In this document: positions 33,910 to 43,268 of the stretch, in pieces
Numbering within the stretch: the first letter of the stretch is position 1
Layout: the number at the start of each line of letters is the position of its first letter
Source: Ascidiaceihabitans sp.
GTDB taxonomy: Bacteria; Pseudomonadota; Alphaproteobacteria; Rhodobacterales; Rhodobacteraceae
DNA length: 64,000 bases
NCBI GenBank assembly: GCA_029251465.1
Contig: JAQXDI010000016.1
Location: 1 to 64,000, forward strand
Direction of reading: 5' to 3'
Program-made: the position numbers and the translations under genes
Notes under the pieces: model-generated
Seen by the model: the letters and a program-made list of their open reading frames with translations, nothing else
What the model was told of the DNA's origin: nothing
Database searches by the model: none

Positions 33910-34647
33910 ATGATTTTTACAAGTACGGTGCCAAAATTAGCTATGGCGTTGGTGGCGGCACTGTTTGTTGCTGCCTGTGATGAAATCCCGTCCCCCACTA
34001 CGCCGATCGATAGCGCGCCGATTACCCCCGGCAAGCCGTCGTCAACCTTCCAAAACAAAGCCCAGGCTGAACGGGCGTTCGCACAAGTTACAGAACGTGT
34101 GGAACCGGTTGCGGAACGTGAATGCCGTGCACGCACCGACGGCAGCAATTGCGATTATCGCATCGTTGTTGACCCTGATCCGTCGCAACCGGCCAATGCG
34201 TTTCAAACCTTTGACAAGGATGGCCGCCCGATCATTGCCTTTACCATTGCGTTGATCAACGAGGCCCGCAACGCGGATGAAATTGCATTTGTGATGGGGC
34301 ACGAGGCCGCGCATCACATCGCGGGGCACATCGCTCGCCAGCAACGAAACTCTGCGGCGACGGCATTGGTTTTGGGTGGTATCGCCGCACTTGGGGGTGC
34401 CAGTCAGGCCTCTGTCGACACGGCAGTTCAGTGGGGCGCACAAGTTGGCGCGCGGGTTTACTCGAAGGATTTCGAACTAGAAGCGGATGCGTTGGGGACA
34501 ATCATCTCGGCGCGCGCCGGGTATTCACCGCTGAATGGTGCAAAGTTTTTTTCCCGTATCCCCGACCCGGGTGACCGTTTTCTTGGGACCCACCCACCCA
34601 ATGCAGATCGCCAACGTATCGTGCGTGAAACCGTAGCCAAGCTTTGA
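33910..34647 (+). CDS. M48 family metalloprotease, lipoprotein
   Basis: The 245-residue product has a lipoprotein signal (ALVAALFVAAC, lipid Cys at 23) and a peptidase domain with H131-E-A-A-H135 and the third ligand E189-x3-D193 (ELEAD). GAGAG precedes the ATG at 33910. It resembles the BepA/LoiP-type periplasmic M48 proteases in outer-membrane quality control. This copy is intact, unlike the M48 gene at 3044-4183, which is of the membrane-spanning kind. Confidence 0.88.
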   Translation: MIFTSTVPKLAMALVAALFVAACDEIPSPTTPIDSAPITPGKPSSTFQNKAQAERAFAQVTERVEPVAERECRARTDGSNCDYRIVVDPDPSQPANAFQTFDKDGRPIIAFTIALINEARNADEIAFVMGHEAAHHIAGHIARQQRNSAATALVLGGIAALGGASQASVDTAVQWGAQVGARVYSKDFELEADALGTIISARAGYSPLNGAKFFSRIPDPGDRFLGTHPPNADRQRIVRETVAKL

Positions 34648-34674
34648 TCCCGGCTGAACCTGGAGCAAGATCTG

Positions 34675-34950
34675 TTATGCAAGGGCAGGTGTCGGGCGCG
34701 TGAGGCGCAGCACAATGCCTAAGCTCGACATCGCAACCCAAAACAGTTGGATCATCGCTGAGGCCAAATTGAAACTGACCGTAAGCCCGACCAGAACAGA
34801 GGCGGCGGCGAGCAAATTCAGAATAAAATAACTAAGGCTATGGCCGTCCATAAAGCGCAACGTTAGCAAAGAATAGTTGATGACGTAGAGGGCAAAGCCC
34901 GCCACGCCAATCATTTCAAATACGTCTGGGTTCACGATGATAAAATTCAT
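34675..34950 (-). CDS. Small membrane protein, CBU_0592-like
   Basis: The 91-residue protein has three hydrophobic segments (about 10-28, 38-58, 63-82) and the conserved FALYVINYSLLTLRFMDGHSLSYFILN stretch across the first loop (given here in part as GFALYVINYSLLTL). That matches a group of short membrane proteins named after CBU_0592 of Coxiella; their role is unknown. The start at 34950 follows a GGACGAGAC ribosome-binding site. Confidence 0.65.
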   Translation of the reverse strand: MNFIIVNPDVFEMIGVAGFALYVINYSLLTLRFMDGHSLSYFILNLLAAASVLVGLTVSFNLASAMIQLFWVAMSSLGIVLRLTRPTPALA

Positions 34951-35055
34951 CAGTCTCGTCCTTAAAAACAATCGCAAAAAGATACCTTTCAATGAGGATA
35001 GTGTTAGCATGGCGGATTTGAATGCGCAGGTCTGGGAAACCTTACCTGGAAGCAA

Positions 35056-35397
35056 TTGGGTCAAATTCTGACAGACCGCGGGTCCAAATATGCGGTTTCG
35101 GGCTGCCCGGTTGGATCACGCTCGGATATTGATGCGGCTTTGAAAACGCTTTTGCGCGAAAAATCATATTCCAAAGCGACGCATAATACCTGGGCGGCCT
35201 CGATGTCCGACGGCGGCCCGATCAAAGGCGACGACGGCGAAAGGGGCGCCGGCATGGTCATCGTGCGGATGTTGGAACGCGAAGGGCTTGTCGATCACAT
35301 GATCGTCGTGACCCGCTGGTACGGTGGCAAACACCTTGGCGGTGATCGGTTCCGCCATGTCCAAACTTGCGTGCGGGCGTATTTGGACGCGCTTTAG
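35056..35397 (+). CDS. YigZ/IMPACT family small protein
   Basis: The product (113 residues) has the UPF0029/IMPACT core: RGSKYAVSGCPV, SKATHNTWAA, KGDDGERGAGMVIVRMLE and VVTRWYGGKHLGGDRFRH. The ribosome-related IMPACT fold is well known, its bacterial function is not. It lacks the C-terminal domain of full-length YigZ, as in other roseobacters. The only plausible start near the homology is TTG 35056, with TGGAAG upstream. Its stop overlaps the end of the convergent hemolysin III gene. Confidence 0.8.
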   Translation: MGQILTDRGSKYAVSGCPVGSRSDIDAALKTLLREKSYSKATHNTWAASMSDGGPIKGDDGERGAGMVIVRMLEREGLVDHMIVVTRWYGGKHLGGDRFRHVQTCVRAYLDAL

Positions 35398-36026
35398 GCC
35401 GCGATGCAGATCACAATAGCGATGTAAAACGCGACGGAGGCCGAGGTCGCAAACACATGCCAAACTGGGTAGCGGTACGGCATTGTTTTGCGTGAATAGA
35501 TCACAGCGCCAACAGAATACAGCACGCCTCCGACAGCGACAAAACCGACGCCGTTGTGCGGCAAGTGCACCCACATTGGCCAAATCAGCAGAACCGCGGC
35601 CCAACTGAGAACCGCATACATCGCGATCGATGATGTGCCGTCTGCCTGCCAAAAGAACAACTTTTGGACTGTTCCGATCAGCGCAATCACCCAAACGCCC
35701 GCCAGGACGACGTAGGCAAAGTTGGTGTTGATGATCAAAACCAAAGGCGTGTACGTGCTGGCGATGCGCAGGAAAATCAGGCCGTGATCACACCGGCGCA
35801 AGGTGGCGCGCAGCGGCGAAATCGGGGTCATGTGATAGACGGCCGAGGTGACAAGGGCTGCCACCATGATGACGATAAAAACGCCAACGGCCCATGCCAT
35901 TGTGGGGCTCTGCCACATCGGCGGGTAACGCCACAGCCAGACTGCACCAAAAAGAGCCAAAGAGACTGATATTGCATGAACAACACCATCAGCGGCGGTT
36001 TCAGCGTTAGACGTTGGATAGCGCAT
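35394..36026 (-). CDS. trhA: Hemolysin III family membrane protein (TrhA/PAQR-like)
   Basis: The 210-residue protein has seven hydrophobic segments and the PAQR-type motifs: A-D-G-V-V-H-A near residue 12-18, SAVYHMTP (about 61-68), R-R-C-D-H-G-L-I-F and PYRYPVWHVFATSAS near the end. The conserved His and Asp residues likely bind a metal. Bacterial members affect membrane fluidity homeostasis. It overlaps the convergent YigZ-like gene by four bases. Confidence 0.88.
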   Translation of the reverse strand: MRYPTSNAETAADGVVHAISVSLALFGAVWLWRYPPMWQSPTMAWAVGVFIVIMVAALVTSAVYHMTPISPLRATLRRCDHGLIFLRIASTYTPLVLIINTNFAYVVLAGVWVIALIGTVQKLFFWQADGTSSIAMYAVLSWAAVLLIWPMWVHLPHNGVGFVAVGGVLYSVGAVIYSRKTMPYRYPVWHVFATSASVAFYIAIVICIAA

Positions 36027-36115
36027 GTGGTGGCCCTTTGCAGTCAGCTTGGGGCACCTTTAGGGGGTTTAACGCGTTTCACCAACGGGCTTCCGCAGTG
36101 GTTACGTTTGGTCAC

Positions 36116-36466
36116 TTAGCGCGGCTTGTTGCCGTCAATCCAGCGGGACATGAGTGTTTTGTCGCGAAAACACTCATGCGGCACTTCGCTGCGTTTAACG
36201 CGGGCAATGCGTTCGGCAAACGCGACCTGCTTGGAGGACGGATAATTGGCGAACTGGCCAGTGGGCGGTTTGGGTTTATGGGTGTCGATCCACGCGGACA
36301 GGGCCGTGCGGTTGCGAAACAAGGCCGCGGGCGGGGCAAGCCTCACCTTACCTGCGATAGATGTGGCAAACGCGATTTGCTTATCCGTCGCCGCAACGGG
36401 CGGTTCACTCGGCAGCGCCCCTTGTTCAGGGGCAAACATACCTGGAAATTGTGCTTGGTAATGCAT
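36116..36466 (-). CDS. Small protein made of two tandem copies of a ~40-residue domain; probable SOS gene
   Basis: The 116-residue protein contains two related units: TDKQIAFATSIAGKVRLAPP followed by ALFRNRTALSAWIDTHKPK (residues about 27-67), and SKQVAFAERIARVKRSEVPH followed by ECFRDKTLMSRWIDGNKPR (about 78-116). Shared positions include K-Q-x-A-F-A-x-x-I-A, F-R-x-[RK]-T and W-I-D-x-[HN]-K-P. Such units also occur at the ends of some topoisomerase- and primase-related proteins, so nucleic-acid association is possible. A GTTC-N7-GTTC site of the alphaproteobacterial LexA type lies 38 bases upstream of the ATG, and AAAGGAAC serves as ribosome-binding site. No named function. Confidence 0.65.
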   Translation of the reverse strand: MHYQAQFPGMFAPEQGALPSEPPVAATDKQIAFATSIAGKVRLAPPAALFRNRTALSAWIDTHKPKPPTGQFANYPSSKQVAFAERIARVKRSEVPHECFRDKTLMSRWIDGNKPR

Positions 36467-36503
36467 TGCAATGTTCCTTTGTTCCTATCGTGAGAACAAA
36501 TTG

Positions 36504-36518
36504 GAACAAAAAAAGAAC
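36504..36518 (-). promoter_or_regulatory. Putative LexA (SOS) box, GTTC-N7-GTTC
   Basis: GAAC at 36504-36507 and 36515-36518 with exactly seven A between them; on the minus strand this is GTTC-T7-GTTC, the direct-repeat SOS box known for Alphaproteobacteria. It lies 38-52 bases before the start of the duplicated-domain gene, a usual position for a repressor site. Other GAAC/GTTC copies nearby (36494, 36481, 36473) do not have the seven-base spacing. Confidence 0.6.
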
Positions 36519-36531
36519 ATTTGCAAGAGGT

Positions 36532-36554
36532 GGTGCGGGACACCCGCACCTTAC
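36532..36554. repeat. Intergenic hairpin repeat, copy A (GGTGCGGG-ACA-CCCGCACC-TTAC)
   Basis: GGTGCGGG (36532-36539) and CCCGCACC (36543-36550) pair perfectly around the loop ACA, followed by TTAC. Two more copies with the same arm length, same loop and same TTAC tail occur at 40888 and 59294. It lies between the duplicated-domain gene and the 3' end of the GIY-YIG gene. Confidence 0.75.
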
Positions 36555-36594
36555 GGGCTAAAGCTTGGAGTGTGAGCCGTCGCAGAAAGTGAAA

Positions 36595-37467
36595 TTATCG
36601 CGACGCGCTGTCCATTCGTGCTCTGAAATTTTTGGTCTCCCGCAGATGGCGGAAAATTTCGGAAGTGGCATCATAGTTATGAAATCTAGCAAAGAAGCTG
36701 CGTGTGCCTCGTTCTTGCATACGCAAAAGGGCCTCGTACCAATATGCAATCAGTGCGCGACGAAATCCGGTGTTTGCAAACAGTCCAAGGCATTCTTCGA
36801 ATGTTGCCTGCAAGGTGATTTTTCTAGCGTTCCCCCAATTGGACGGGTGGGGCACAGGCTCGGTCCATCCCCCTAAATCTCGGAGCCAGTTTTTGAATTC
36901 GCGATCTTGGGCAATCATTTGATCAACGATAATTGAATGATGGACGATATCTGGCTCACCAGGAATAGGCATACAGAAAGCGACTTCGTGGCGATCAATA
37001 TTTAGTGTGAAATACCGCCCGCCGTTTGTTGAGGGAAACAGTGAAAACGTCCAGCTTTCCTGTAGGTCGCGGAAGTTCTCTAGTCCGCTATTTTGAAATA
37101 GAGCCATCAAATAGGCGACAAAGTTGGTGTCTAAATTCAGCCGGTTAACTGGCACGGGTAGTAGCAGGTCGGCGTCTGGTATATCAGCAAACGCGGCTCG
37201 TGCTTCGGCGGGAGAAATCGCAAAGAGTTCTTGTGCTCCCGCAATTGTCGTCACTCGTTTTGCCTGTAACCTGCGGTGCAGCGCAGTCTCAATGGATCTG
37301 ACATCTTTTACTTGACGGATATCTAACTGCTGCCAAGGGCCTAACGGGCCGTAATTGATGCTGTGGTTTAATTCGTTGACGCGCTGGAACGGCGATGTTG
37401 ATGTCAGCCCAATTTTGATGAAATCACAGGTGTCTGAACGCAGAGCGTAAACCCAGCCTTTGCTCAA
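36595..37467 (-). CDS. GIY-YIG family protein (T5orf172/MUG113-like N-terminus) with unknown C-terminal region
   Basis: The 290-residue protein starts with a GIY-YIG-type domain: W-V-Y-A-L-R-S (5-11), F-I-K-I-G-L-T (about 16-22), R in [19 protein letters not shown] and Q-E-L-F at about 80-83, matching the T5orf172/MUG113 subgroup. The remaining 190 residues have no family I recognise. The start codon is TTG 37467, overlapping the rimO stop (TTGA), with TAAGGTG upstream. The DNA is noticeably more AT-rich than its neighbours, which suggests recent gain. Nuclease activity is a family-level inference only. Confidence 0.7.
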   Translation of the reverse strand: MSKGWVYALRSDTCDFIKIGLTSTSPFQRVNELNHSINYGPLGPWQQLDIRQVKDVRSIETALHRRLQAKRVTTIAGAQELFAISPAEARAAFADIPDADLLLPVPVNRLNLDTNFVAYLMALFQNSGLENFRDLQESWTFSLFPSTNGGRYFTLNIDRHEVAFCMPIPGEPDIVHHSIIVDQMIAQDREFKNWLRDLGGWTEPVPHPSNWGNARKITLQATFEECLGLFANTGFRRALIAYWYEALLRMQERGTRSFFARFHNYDATSEIFRHLRETKNFRARMDSASR

Positions 37468-38834
37468 AGCACCTTACCCCACAAATCATACTCTCCAGCC
37501 TCGTCCACCTCGACCTGAACGATATCACCAACCGACAACCCTTCAAAACCCTCATCGATAAACAGGTTTCCGTCGATCTCTGGCGCGTCGGCCTTGGTCC
37601 GGCACGTCGCGGCGTCCTCGTCAATTTCGTCGATGATCACGTCGATGCGCGTGCCGACTTTGGCGGCCAGTTTCGCTTCGGAGATCGCCTGTGCTTTCTC
37701 CATGAACCGGTCCCAGCGTTCTTGTTTGACCTCGGCCGGAACATGATCTGGCAATGCGTTTGACCGCGCCCCAGCAACGTTTTCGTATTGAAAACAGCCG
37801 ATGCGATCCAATTGCGCTTCGTCCATCCAATCCAGCAGGGTTTGGAATTCGGCCTCTGTTTCGCCCGGATAGCCCACGATGAAGGTCGAGCGCAGGGTAA
37901 TGTCGGGGCAGTCGGCGCGCCATGCGGCGATCTCGTCCAGTGTCTTGGATGCCGCCGCCGGACGCGCCATGCGTTTCAAAACATCGGGGTGTGCATGTTG
38001 GAACGGGATATCCAAATAGGGCAACACAAGGCCCTCGGCCATCAGTGGAATCAATTGACGCACGTGGGGGTAAGGGTAGACGTAGTGCAGGCGCACCCAC
38101 GCGCCCAAAGACCCAAGATCACGCGCCAGATCGGTGATGTGAGCGCGGTGACCTCGATCCGTCGCGTGTTTGATGTCGACGCCGTAGGCTGATGTATCTT
38201 GCGAGATCACCAGCAGTTCTTTGACGCCCGCATCCACCAGTTTCTCCGCCTCGCGCATGACCGCGTGCGCAGGGCGTGACGCCAAACGGCCCCGCATGTC
38301 AGGGATGATGCAGAACTTGCACTTGTGATTGCAGCCTTCGGAGATTTTCAAATAGCTGAAATGGCGCGGAGTTAACGACACGCCAGACGCGGGCAGCAAA
38401 TCGACAAACGGATCGGGCGAGGGCGGCACGGCGGCGTGCACGGCGTCCAACACCTGCTCGTATTGGTGCGGGCCAGTGACGGCCAAGATGCGCGGGTGGT
38501 GTTCGCGAATGTAGTCCGGCTCGGCCCCCAAACAGCCCGTCACGATGACCTTGCCGTTTTCGTTCAGCGCCTCGCCGATCGCGTCCAGACTTTCGGCCTT
38601 GGCACTGTCGAGAAATCCGCAGGTGTTCACAATCACCGCATCCGCACCGGCATAATCGGGCGAGACGCCGTAGCCTTCGGCGCGCAGGCGCGTCAGGATA
38701 CGTTCACTGTCGACCAACGCCTTGGGACAGCCCAAAGACACCATGCCAATGGTTGGCTGGCCCGTGCGGACAGGTTCGCGCACTTGCAATTTCGGGGCGA
38801 GGTCGGGGCGTAGGTTCGGCGGGTTTGTGCTCAT
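37464..38834 (-). CDS. rimO: Ribosomal protein S12 methylthiotransferase RimO
   Basis: The 456-residue protein has the three MTTase domains: UPF0004 ([34 protein letters not shown] with the three cluster cysteines), radical SAM ([12 protein letters not shown]-x3-C-x2-C) and a C-terminal TRAM domain ([18 protein letters not shown]). It adds a methylthio group to Asp of ribosomal protein S12. It is intact. Its stop overlaps the TTG start of the GIY-YIG gene, an unusual downstream partner. Confidence 0.95.
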   Translation of the reverse strand: MSTNPPNLRPDLAPKLQVREPVRTGQPTIGMVSLGCPKALVDSERILTRLRAEGYGVSPDYAGADAVIVNTCGFLDSAKAESLDAIGEALNENGKVIVTGCLGAEPDYIREHHPRILAVTGPHQYEQVLDAVHAAVPPSPDPFVDLLPASGVSLTPRHFSYLKISEGCNHKCKFCIIPDMRGRLASRPAHAVMREAEKLVDAGVKELLVISQDTSAYGVDIKHATDRGHRAHITDLARDLGSLGAWVRLHYVYPYPHVRQLIPLMAEGLVLPYLDIPFQHAHPDVLKRMARPAAASKTLDEIAAWRADCPDITLRSTFIVGYPGETEAEFQTLLDWMDEAQLDRIGCFQYENVAGARSNALPDHVPAEVKQERWDRFMEKAQAISEAKLAAKVGTRIDVIIDEIDEDAATCRTKADAPEIDGNLFIDEGFEGLSVGDIVQVEVDEAGEYDLWGKVL

Positions 38835-38938
38835 GCTGTCGCTATACTGTAACCATCGGCCTTGCGAAAGGGTTTGGGATTGAGATGCAGCACGTCTGCG
38901 CTTACCAAAGTTGTAACCATAATAAAGGAGCAGTTGGC

Positions 38939-40882
38939 ATGAAATGGATCGGGCGCATATTCGGGTTTTTGCTGCTGCTTATTGTGGTCATAATTGTGTC
39001 GCTGTTCTTTTTGCCAGCAGACCGGATCGCGCGGATCGCCGCCGAACAGATCAAAGCGCAGACCGGGCGCGACGTGACGATCACGGGCGATGTGGCGATG
39101 ACGATCTGGCCGGTTTTGGGCGTGTCTGCTGGCGGGATCGAAGTCGGGAACGCAGATTGGTCACGCCAAGGTGCCATGTTCACCGCCCAAAACGCAGCCA
39201 TCGGGATCGATGCGGCAGCGCTGCTTACGGGTGAAATCAAAATCACAAACATCGAAGCTGCCAGCCCGACAATTCGACTGGAAAGCCGCAAGGACGGGCG
39301 CGCGAGCTGGGTGTTCACGGATGCAAGCGGCGATGCAGTGATTGCAACCGAAAAAACGCCGGAGCGCGAGGCGCAAGCGTTTAGCATTCAACACTTGTCG
39401 GTCACGGATGCCACCCTGATCTATGACGCCGAAGGCAGTGATCTGGTGTCGTATTCAGACGTGGATCTGGCACTGGATTGGCCCGAACGTTTGGGCGCAG
39501 CGGACATCGCGGCCACTTTGCGCCCTGCTGGACAAGACGTAGCAGTCAGCGCACGGATCGACAGTTTTGCGGGTTTCATCGCGGGGCAAGTGCAACCGTT
39601 CGCGGCTACGATCAGCACCAATGGCGGCACAGCAGGGCTAAGCGGGCGCGGCAGCACAGCGGGTGATGTTGCGGGAAAACTCGATTTGAACCTGACCAGT
39701 ACCGACGCGTTTGTGCGCAGCTTGGGCCTAAGCGGTGCTGACCTGCCGCGTGGATTGGGCCGCACGATCAAAATGAAAACGGATTTGACGCTGACGTCTG
39801 ATCGCCGCTTGTCACTGCGTGAAATGGCCGCCGATTTAGGCGGGAACCAGATCAGTGGTGCCGCCGACATCAGCCTGAATGGCGTGCCACAGGTTAACGC
39901 GCAACTTGTTGCTGGTGCGCTTGATCTTACCGGCGCAACCGAGGGTGAAGGCGGTTCGGCGTCAGGCTCTGGCAGTCAACCTGCAGGCTCGGGCTGGAGC
40001 AAGACGCGCATCGATGCATCGGGGTTGGCGAGTTTCAACGGCGAGATTGGCCTGCGCGCGACGTCAGTTGATTTGGGCACTTTCAAGCTGGGCCAGACCC
40101 GCACACTGATCCGAAACGATCGCTCGCGCGCGGTGTTCGAACTGCGAGAAGTACAGGCCTATGACGGCACGCTGAGCGGCGAATTCGTGATGAACAACCG
40201 CAGCGGCCTGTCCGTGGGGGGCAAGATCTTTGCGAGTTCAATCGCCATGCAAAAACTGTTGAAAGACGCCGCATCGGTGGAACGGTTCACGGGGCAAGGC
40301 GACTTTGAAATGTCGTTCCTCGCATCTGGTTCATCTGTTGATACGATCATGAAATCACTGTCAGGCAAAGGCGCTGTGAAGATGGGGCAGGGCACGATCG
40401 AGGGAATTGATTTGGACAGCTTGCTGCGCAGCGGGCAGGGGTCGGGGGGCACGACAGTGTTCAATTCTTTGGGCGCGACTTGGACGATGGATGGCGGCAA
40501 TTTGCGCAATAGCGATTTGTTGTTTGCCCTGACGAATTACGAGGCGCGCGGCAAAGGGCGTGTCGGGTTGGGGGCGCAAGACATTGACTATTTGATCACA
40601 CCCGCGGCGTTGCGCGCGAACAAGGGCAAGGGGCTTGCCATCCCTGTGGCGATCAAAGGTCCCTGGTCGAACCCGCGCATTTTGCCAGACTTTGAAGCAG
40701 CGATTGATCTGAATTTTTCCGAGAAAAAGGAAGAGGCGGAACAAAAGGCCAAAGACGCGTTGCGCAGTAAAGTGGAAGAGTCGTTGGGCGTGAAAACCGA
40801 AGACGGCCAATCGGTTGAGGACGCGGCAAAAGACAAGATCGAGGACAAGCTAAAGAAACAATTGTTCAAGCTGTTCGACTGA
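38939..40882 (+). CDS. AsmA family protein
   Basis: The 647-residue protein begins with one membrane segment ([20 protein letters not shown]) and continues with the AsmA N-terminal pattern: [46 protein letters not shown]. The C-terminal AsmA repeat region contains [21 protein letters not shown]. These proteins span the periplasm as bridges for lipid movement or outer-membrane assembly. AAAGGAG precedes ATG 38939; a longer in-frame reading from 38753 overlaps rimO. A hairpin repeat follows the stop. Confidence 0.85.
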   Translation: MKWIGRIFGFLLLLIVVIIVSLFFLPADRIARIAAEQIKAQTGRDVTITGDVAMTIWPVLGVSAGGIEVGNADWSRQGAMFTAQNAAIGIDAAALLTGEIKITNIEAASPTIRLESRKDGRASWVFTDASGDAVIATEKTPEREAQAFSIQHLSVTDATLIYDAEGSDLVSYSDVDLALDWPERLGAADIAATLRPAGQDVAVSARIDSFAGFIAGQVQPFAATISTNGGTAGLSGRGSTAGDVAGKLDLNLTSTDAFVRSLGLSGADLPRGLGRTIKMKTDLTLTSDRRLSLREMAADLGGNQISGAADISLNGVPQVNAQLVAGALDLTGATEGEGGSASGSGSQPAGSGWSKTRIDASGLASFNGEIGLRATSVDLGTFKLGQTRTLIRNDRSRAVFELREVQAYDGTLSGEFVMNNRSGLSVGGKIFASSIAMQKLLKDAASVERFTGQGDFEMSFLASGSSVDTIMKSLSGKGAVKMGQGTIEGIDLDSLLRSGQGSGGTTVFNSLGATWTMDGGNLRNSDLLFALTNYEARGKGRVGLGAQDIDYLITPAALRANKGKGLAIPVAIKGPWSNPRILPDFEAAIDLNFSEKKEEAEQKAKDALRSKVEESLGVKTEDGQSVEDAAKDKIEDKLKKQLFKLFD

Positions 40883-40887
40883 GACGA

Positions 40888-40910
40888 GGTGCGCGACACG
40901 CGCACCTTAC
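40888..40910. repeat. Intergenic hairpin repeat, copy B (GGTGCGCG-ACA-CGCGCACC-TTAC)
   Basis: GGTGCGCG (40888-40895) and CGCGCACC (40899-40906) with loop ACA and TTAC tail. Compared with copy A one base differs in each arm and the change is compensatory (GGG/CCC to GCG/CGC), so pairing is kept. It lies five bases after the AsmA stop, in the convergent gap to the phosphomannomutase gene; it might also act as terminator. Confidence 0.75.
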
Positions 40911-40924
40911 CAATTTTGTCGTGC

Positions 40925-42421
40925 CTAGATGGTTTGGTCGTATTCGCCGACGCTAGGTTCGGTGCGAATGACCGCATCAATGTCTGCAAAAATCGCGCGC
41001 ATTTCTGCCTCTGATTCGGGGCTTTCGCAGACAACCACTAAGTTCGGGGTGTTCGAGCTGGCGCGCACGAGGCCCCATGCACCGTTGTCCAGAATCAAGC
41101 GCGCGCCATTGACGGTCACGACTTCTTTGATTGTGCGGCCAGCCAGCTGTTCGCCGGCCTCGTGTTTGGCGACCAGTTTTGTAACCAAGCGTTCCAGCGT
41201 GTCGTATTTTTCAAGGTCCGAACAGTAGGGTGACATGGTTGGCGTTGCCCACGTCTGCGGCAATGCTTTGCGCAGATCGGACATGGTCATGTCAGGGTTG
41301 CGGTCCATCAGCTTGCAGATTTCCACAGCGACCCGCATGCCGCAGTCATAGCCGCGCCCGATGGGTTCTGCGAGAAAGTAGTGCCCGGATTTTTCAAAAC
41401 CCGCGAGTGCGCCGATTTCCTTGACGCGCCGTTTCATGTGGCTGTGTCCGGTTTTCCAATAATCCGCCTTGATGCCGTGTTTTTTCAGATCTGGGTCAGA
41501 GGCGAACAGGCCAGTGGATTTCACGTCAGCCACAAAGGTGGAGCCGGGATAAATTTTGGCCAGATCGCGGGCCATGATCACGCCGACTTTGTCTGCGAAA
41601 ATCTCTTCGCCCTCATCGTCAACAACGCCGCAGCGATCGCCGTCACCATCAAATCCCAGTGCGAAATCAGCGCCTGAGGCTTTGACGCTGTCGGACATGT
41701 CATGCAGCATTTCCATCGCTTCGGGGTTCGGATTGTAGTTGGGAAAATTGTAGTCCAACTGGTTGTGGCTATCGACAACTTCGACGCCTAAGCGGCGGAA
41801 TAATTCGGGCGCAAAGGCCGACGCAGTGCCGTTACCTGTCGCGCAAACGACCTTCAGCTTGCGAGTCATTTTGAAGTCACCAACGAGGTCATCAAGATAC
41901 GCCTCGCGTACGCCGTGGATGAATTCGTATTTACCGCCATCACGGGGCTGCCCGCGTCCCTCTAGGACGATGTCGCGCAGTTCGTTCATTTCGTCCGGGC
42001 CATGGGTCAGCGGGCGTTCAAAGCCCATTTTGACGCCTGTCCAACCGTTCGGATTGTGGCTGGCCGTGACCATCGCGACCGCGGGCGCATCAAGGTGGAA
42101 CTGGCTGAAATAGGCTATCGGTGACAGGGCCGGGCCAATGTCTTTGACGTGGATGCCAGCCTGCATCAGGCCCAACATCAGCGCGTTTTTGATGCTGAGC
42201 GAATATTCGCGGTAATCATTGCCGACCGCGATGACGGGTTCAATTCCGCGCAGGTGCATCTGCGTACCAAGGCCCAAACCCAATGCCGTGATCCCGGGCA
42301 AATTGATCGCGTCAGGATACTGCCAACGTGCGTCATATTCACGAAAACCCGTAGGCGTGATCATTGCATCGCGTAAAAATTCCCAAATGTTTTGGGAAAC
42401 GGAAGGGGCCGGTTTGTTCAC
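40925..42421 (-). CDS. Phosphomannomutase/phosphoglucomutase
   Basis: The 498-residue protein is an alpha-D-phosphohexomutase. It has the catalytic serine loop TASHNPNGWTG, the metal loop DGDGDR and the sugar-binding G-H-S-H-M region; an extra N-terminal tract with GFREYDARWQYPDAIN is typical of the AlgC/ManB-like group in roseobacters. It interconverts mannose- or glucose-6-phosphate and the 1-phosphate, giving precursors for surface polysaccharide. It is the last gene of the kpsT-kpsE-kdsA group. Confidence 0.9.
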   Translation of the reverse strand: MNKPAPSVSQNIWEFLRDAMITPTGFREYDARWQYPDAINLPGITALGLGLGTQMHLRGIEPVIAVGNDYREYSLSIKNALMLGLMQAGIHVKDIGPALSPIAYFSQFHLDAPAVAMVTASHNPNGWTGVKMGFERPLTHGPDEMNELRDIVLEGRGQPRDGGKYEFIHGVREAYLDDLVGDFKMTRKLKVVCATGNGTASAFAPELFRRLGVEVVDSHNQLDYNFPNYNPNPEAMEMLHDMSDSVKASGADFALGFDGDGDRCGVVDDEGEEIFADKVGVIMARDLAKIYPGSTFVADVKSTGLFASDPDLKKHGIKADYWKTGHSHMKRRVKEIGALAGFEKSGHYFLAEPIGRGYDCGMRVAVEICKLMDRNPDMTMSDLRKALPQTWATPTMSPYCSDLEKYDTLERLVTKLVAKHEAGEQLAGRTIKEVVTVNGARLILDNGAWGLVRASSNTPNLVVVCESPESEAEMRAIFADIDAVIRTEPSVGEYDQTI

Positions 42422-42433
42422 GTTAAAACTCGC

Positions 42434-43267
42434 TTACAGTGTCAGTGGATTTGATTTGGCAACGGCGTCCAGTTGCATCAGCGTTTGGACAAGGGCAGGC
42501 ATCTGATCAAGGTAGATCATGTTGGGCCCGTCGCAGGGCGCATTGTCGGGATCTTGGTGCGTTTCCATGAACACGGCAGCGGTGCCAACTGCAACAGCGG
42601 CACGCGCCATCACGGGGGCAAATTCGCGCTGCCCGCCAGATGATCCGCCCTGGCCGCCCGGCTGCTGCACCGAGTGTGTTGCGTCCATCACGACCGGATA
42701 GCCAGTTTGCGCCATTTGCGGCAGTGAACGCATGTCAGCCACGAGTGTGTTGTAGCCAAACGTCGTGCCGCGTTCAGTGAGCAGGATGTTGGTGTTGCCC
42801 GTGCTCTCGATCTTGGTGATGATGTTGGGCATTTCCCAAGGTGCCAGAAACTGCCCTTTTTTCACGTTGATTACAGCGCCGGTGTTGCCAGCGGCCAGCA
42901 GCATATCTGTCTGGCGGCACAAAAACGCAGGGATCTGGATGATGTCGACGGCGTCTGCTGCGGCACCACATTGCGCTTCGGAATGGACGTCCGTTAACAC
43001 AGGCACACCCATGGATTTGCTGATGGATTGCAAAGCCTTCAGACCTTCGTCGATGCCCAATCCGCGGATGCCGGACAGCGATGTGCGGTTGGCTTTGTCA
43101 TAGCTCGCCTTAAACACATATTGCGCACCAGCTGCGTCACAGGCTTCTTTCATCACACCGGCCACCATTTGGGCGTGGTCAATGCTTTCCAATTGGCAGG
43201 GGCCAGCGATGATGGTTAACGGAAGATCGTTGCCGATGGCAAAATCGGCGACAGAGACGTGTTTCAT
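42434..43267 (-). CDS. kdsA: 3-deoxy-8-phosphooctulonate synthase
   Basis: The 277-residue protein fits KdsA: I-A-G-P-C-Q-L-E-S near residue 20-28, KASYDKANRTS, QIPAFLCRQTD and the ATHSVQQPGG block. It condenses phosphoenolpyruvate and arabinose-5-phosphate to Kdo-8-phosphate, the precursor of Kdo in lipopolysaccharide and group 2-type capsules. The start is one base from the end of kpsE, so it is probably translated from the same message. The linkage to capsule export genes fits Kdo use in a capsule anchor. Confidence 0.95.
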   Translation of the reverse strand: MKHVSVADFAIGNDLPLTIIAGPCQLESIDHAQMVAGVMKEACDAAGAQYVFKASYDKANRTSLSGIRGLGIDEGLKALQSISKSMGVPVLTDVHSEAQCGAAADAVDIIQIPAFLCRQTDMLLAAGNTGAVINVKKGQFLAPWEMPNIITKIESTGNTNILLTERGTTFGYNTLVADMRSLPQMAQTGYPVVMDATHSVQQPGGQGGSSGGQREFAPVMARAAVAVGTAAVFMETHQDPDNAPCDGPNMIYLDQMPALVQTLMQLDAVAKSNPLTL

Positions 43268-43268
43268 A

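Noticed and set aside
36473-36503. Further GTTC/GAAC copies near the LexA-type box as additional SOS boxes
   Set aside because: Their spacings are four and six bases, not the seven required.
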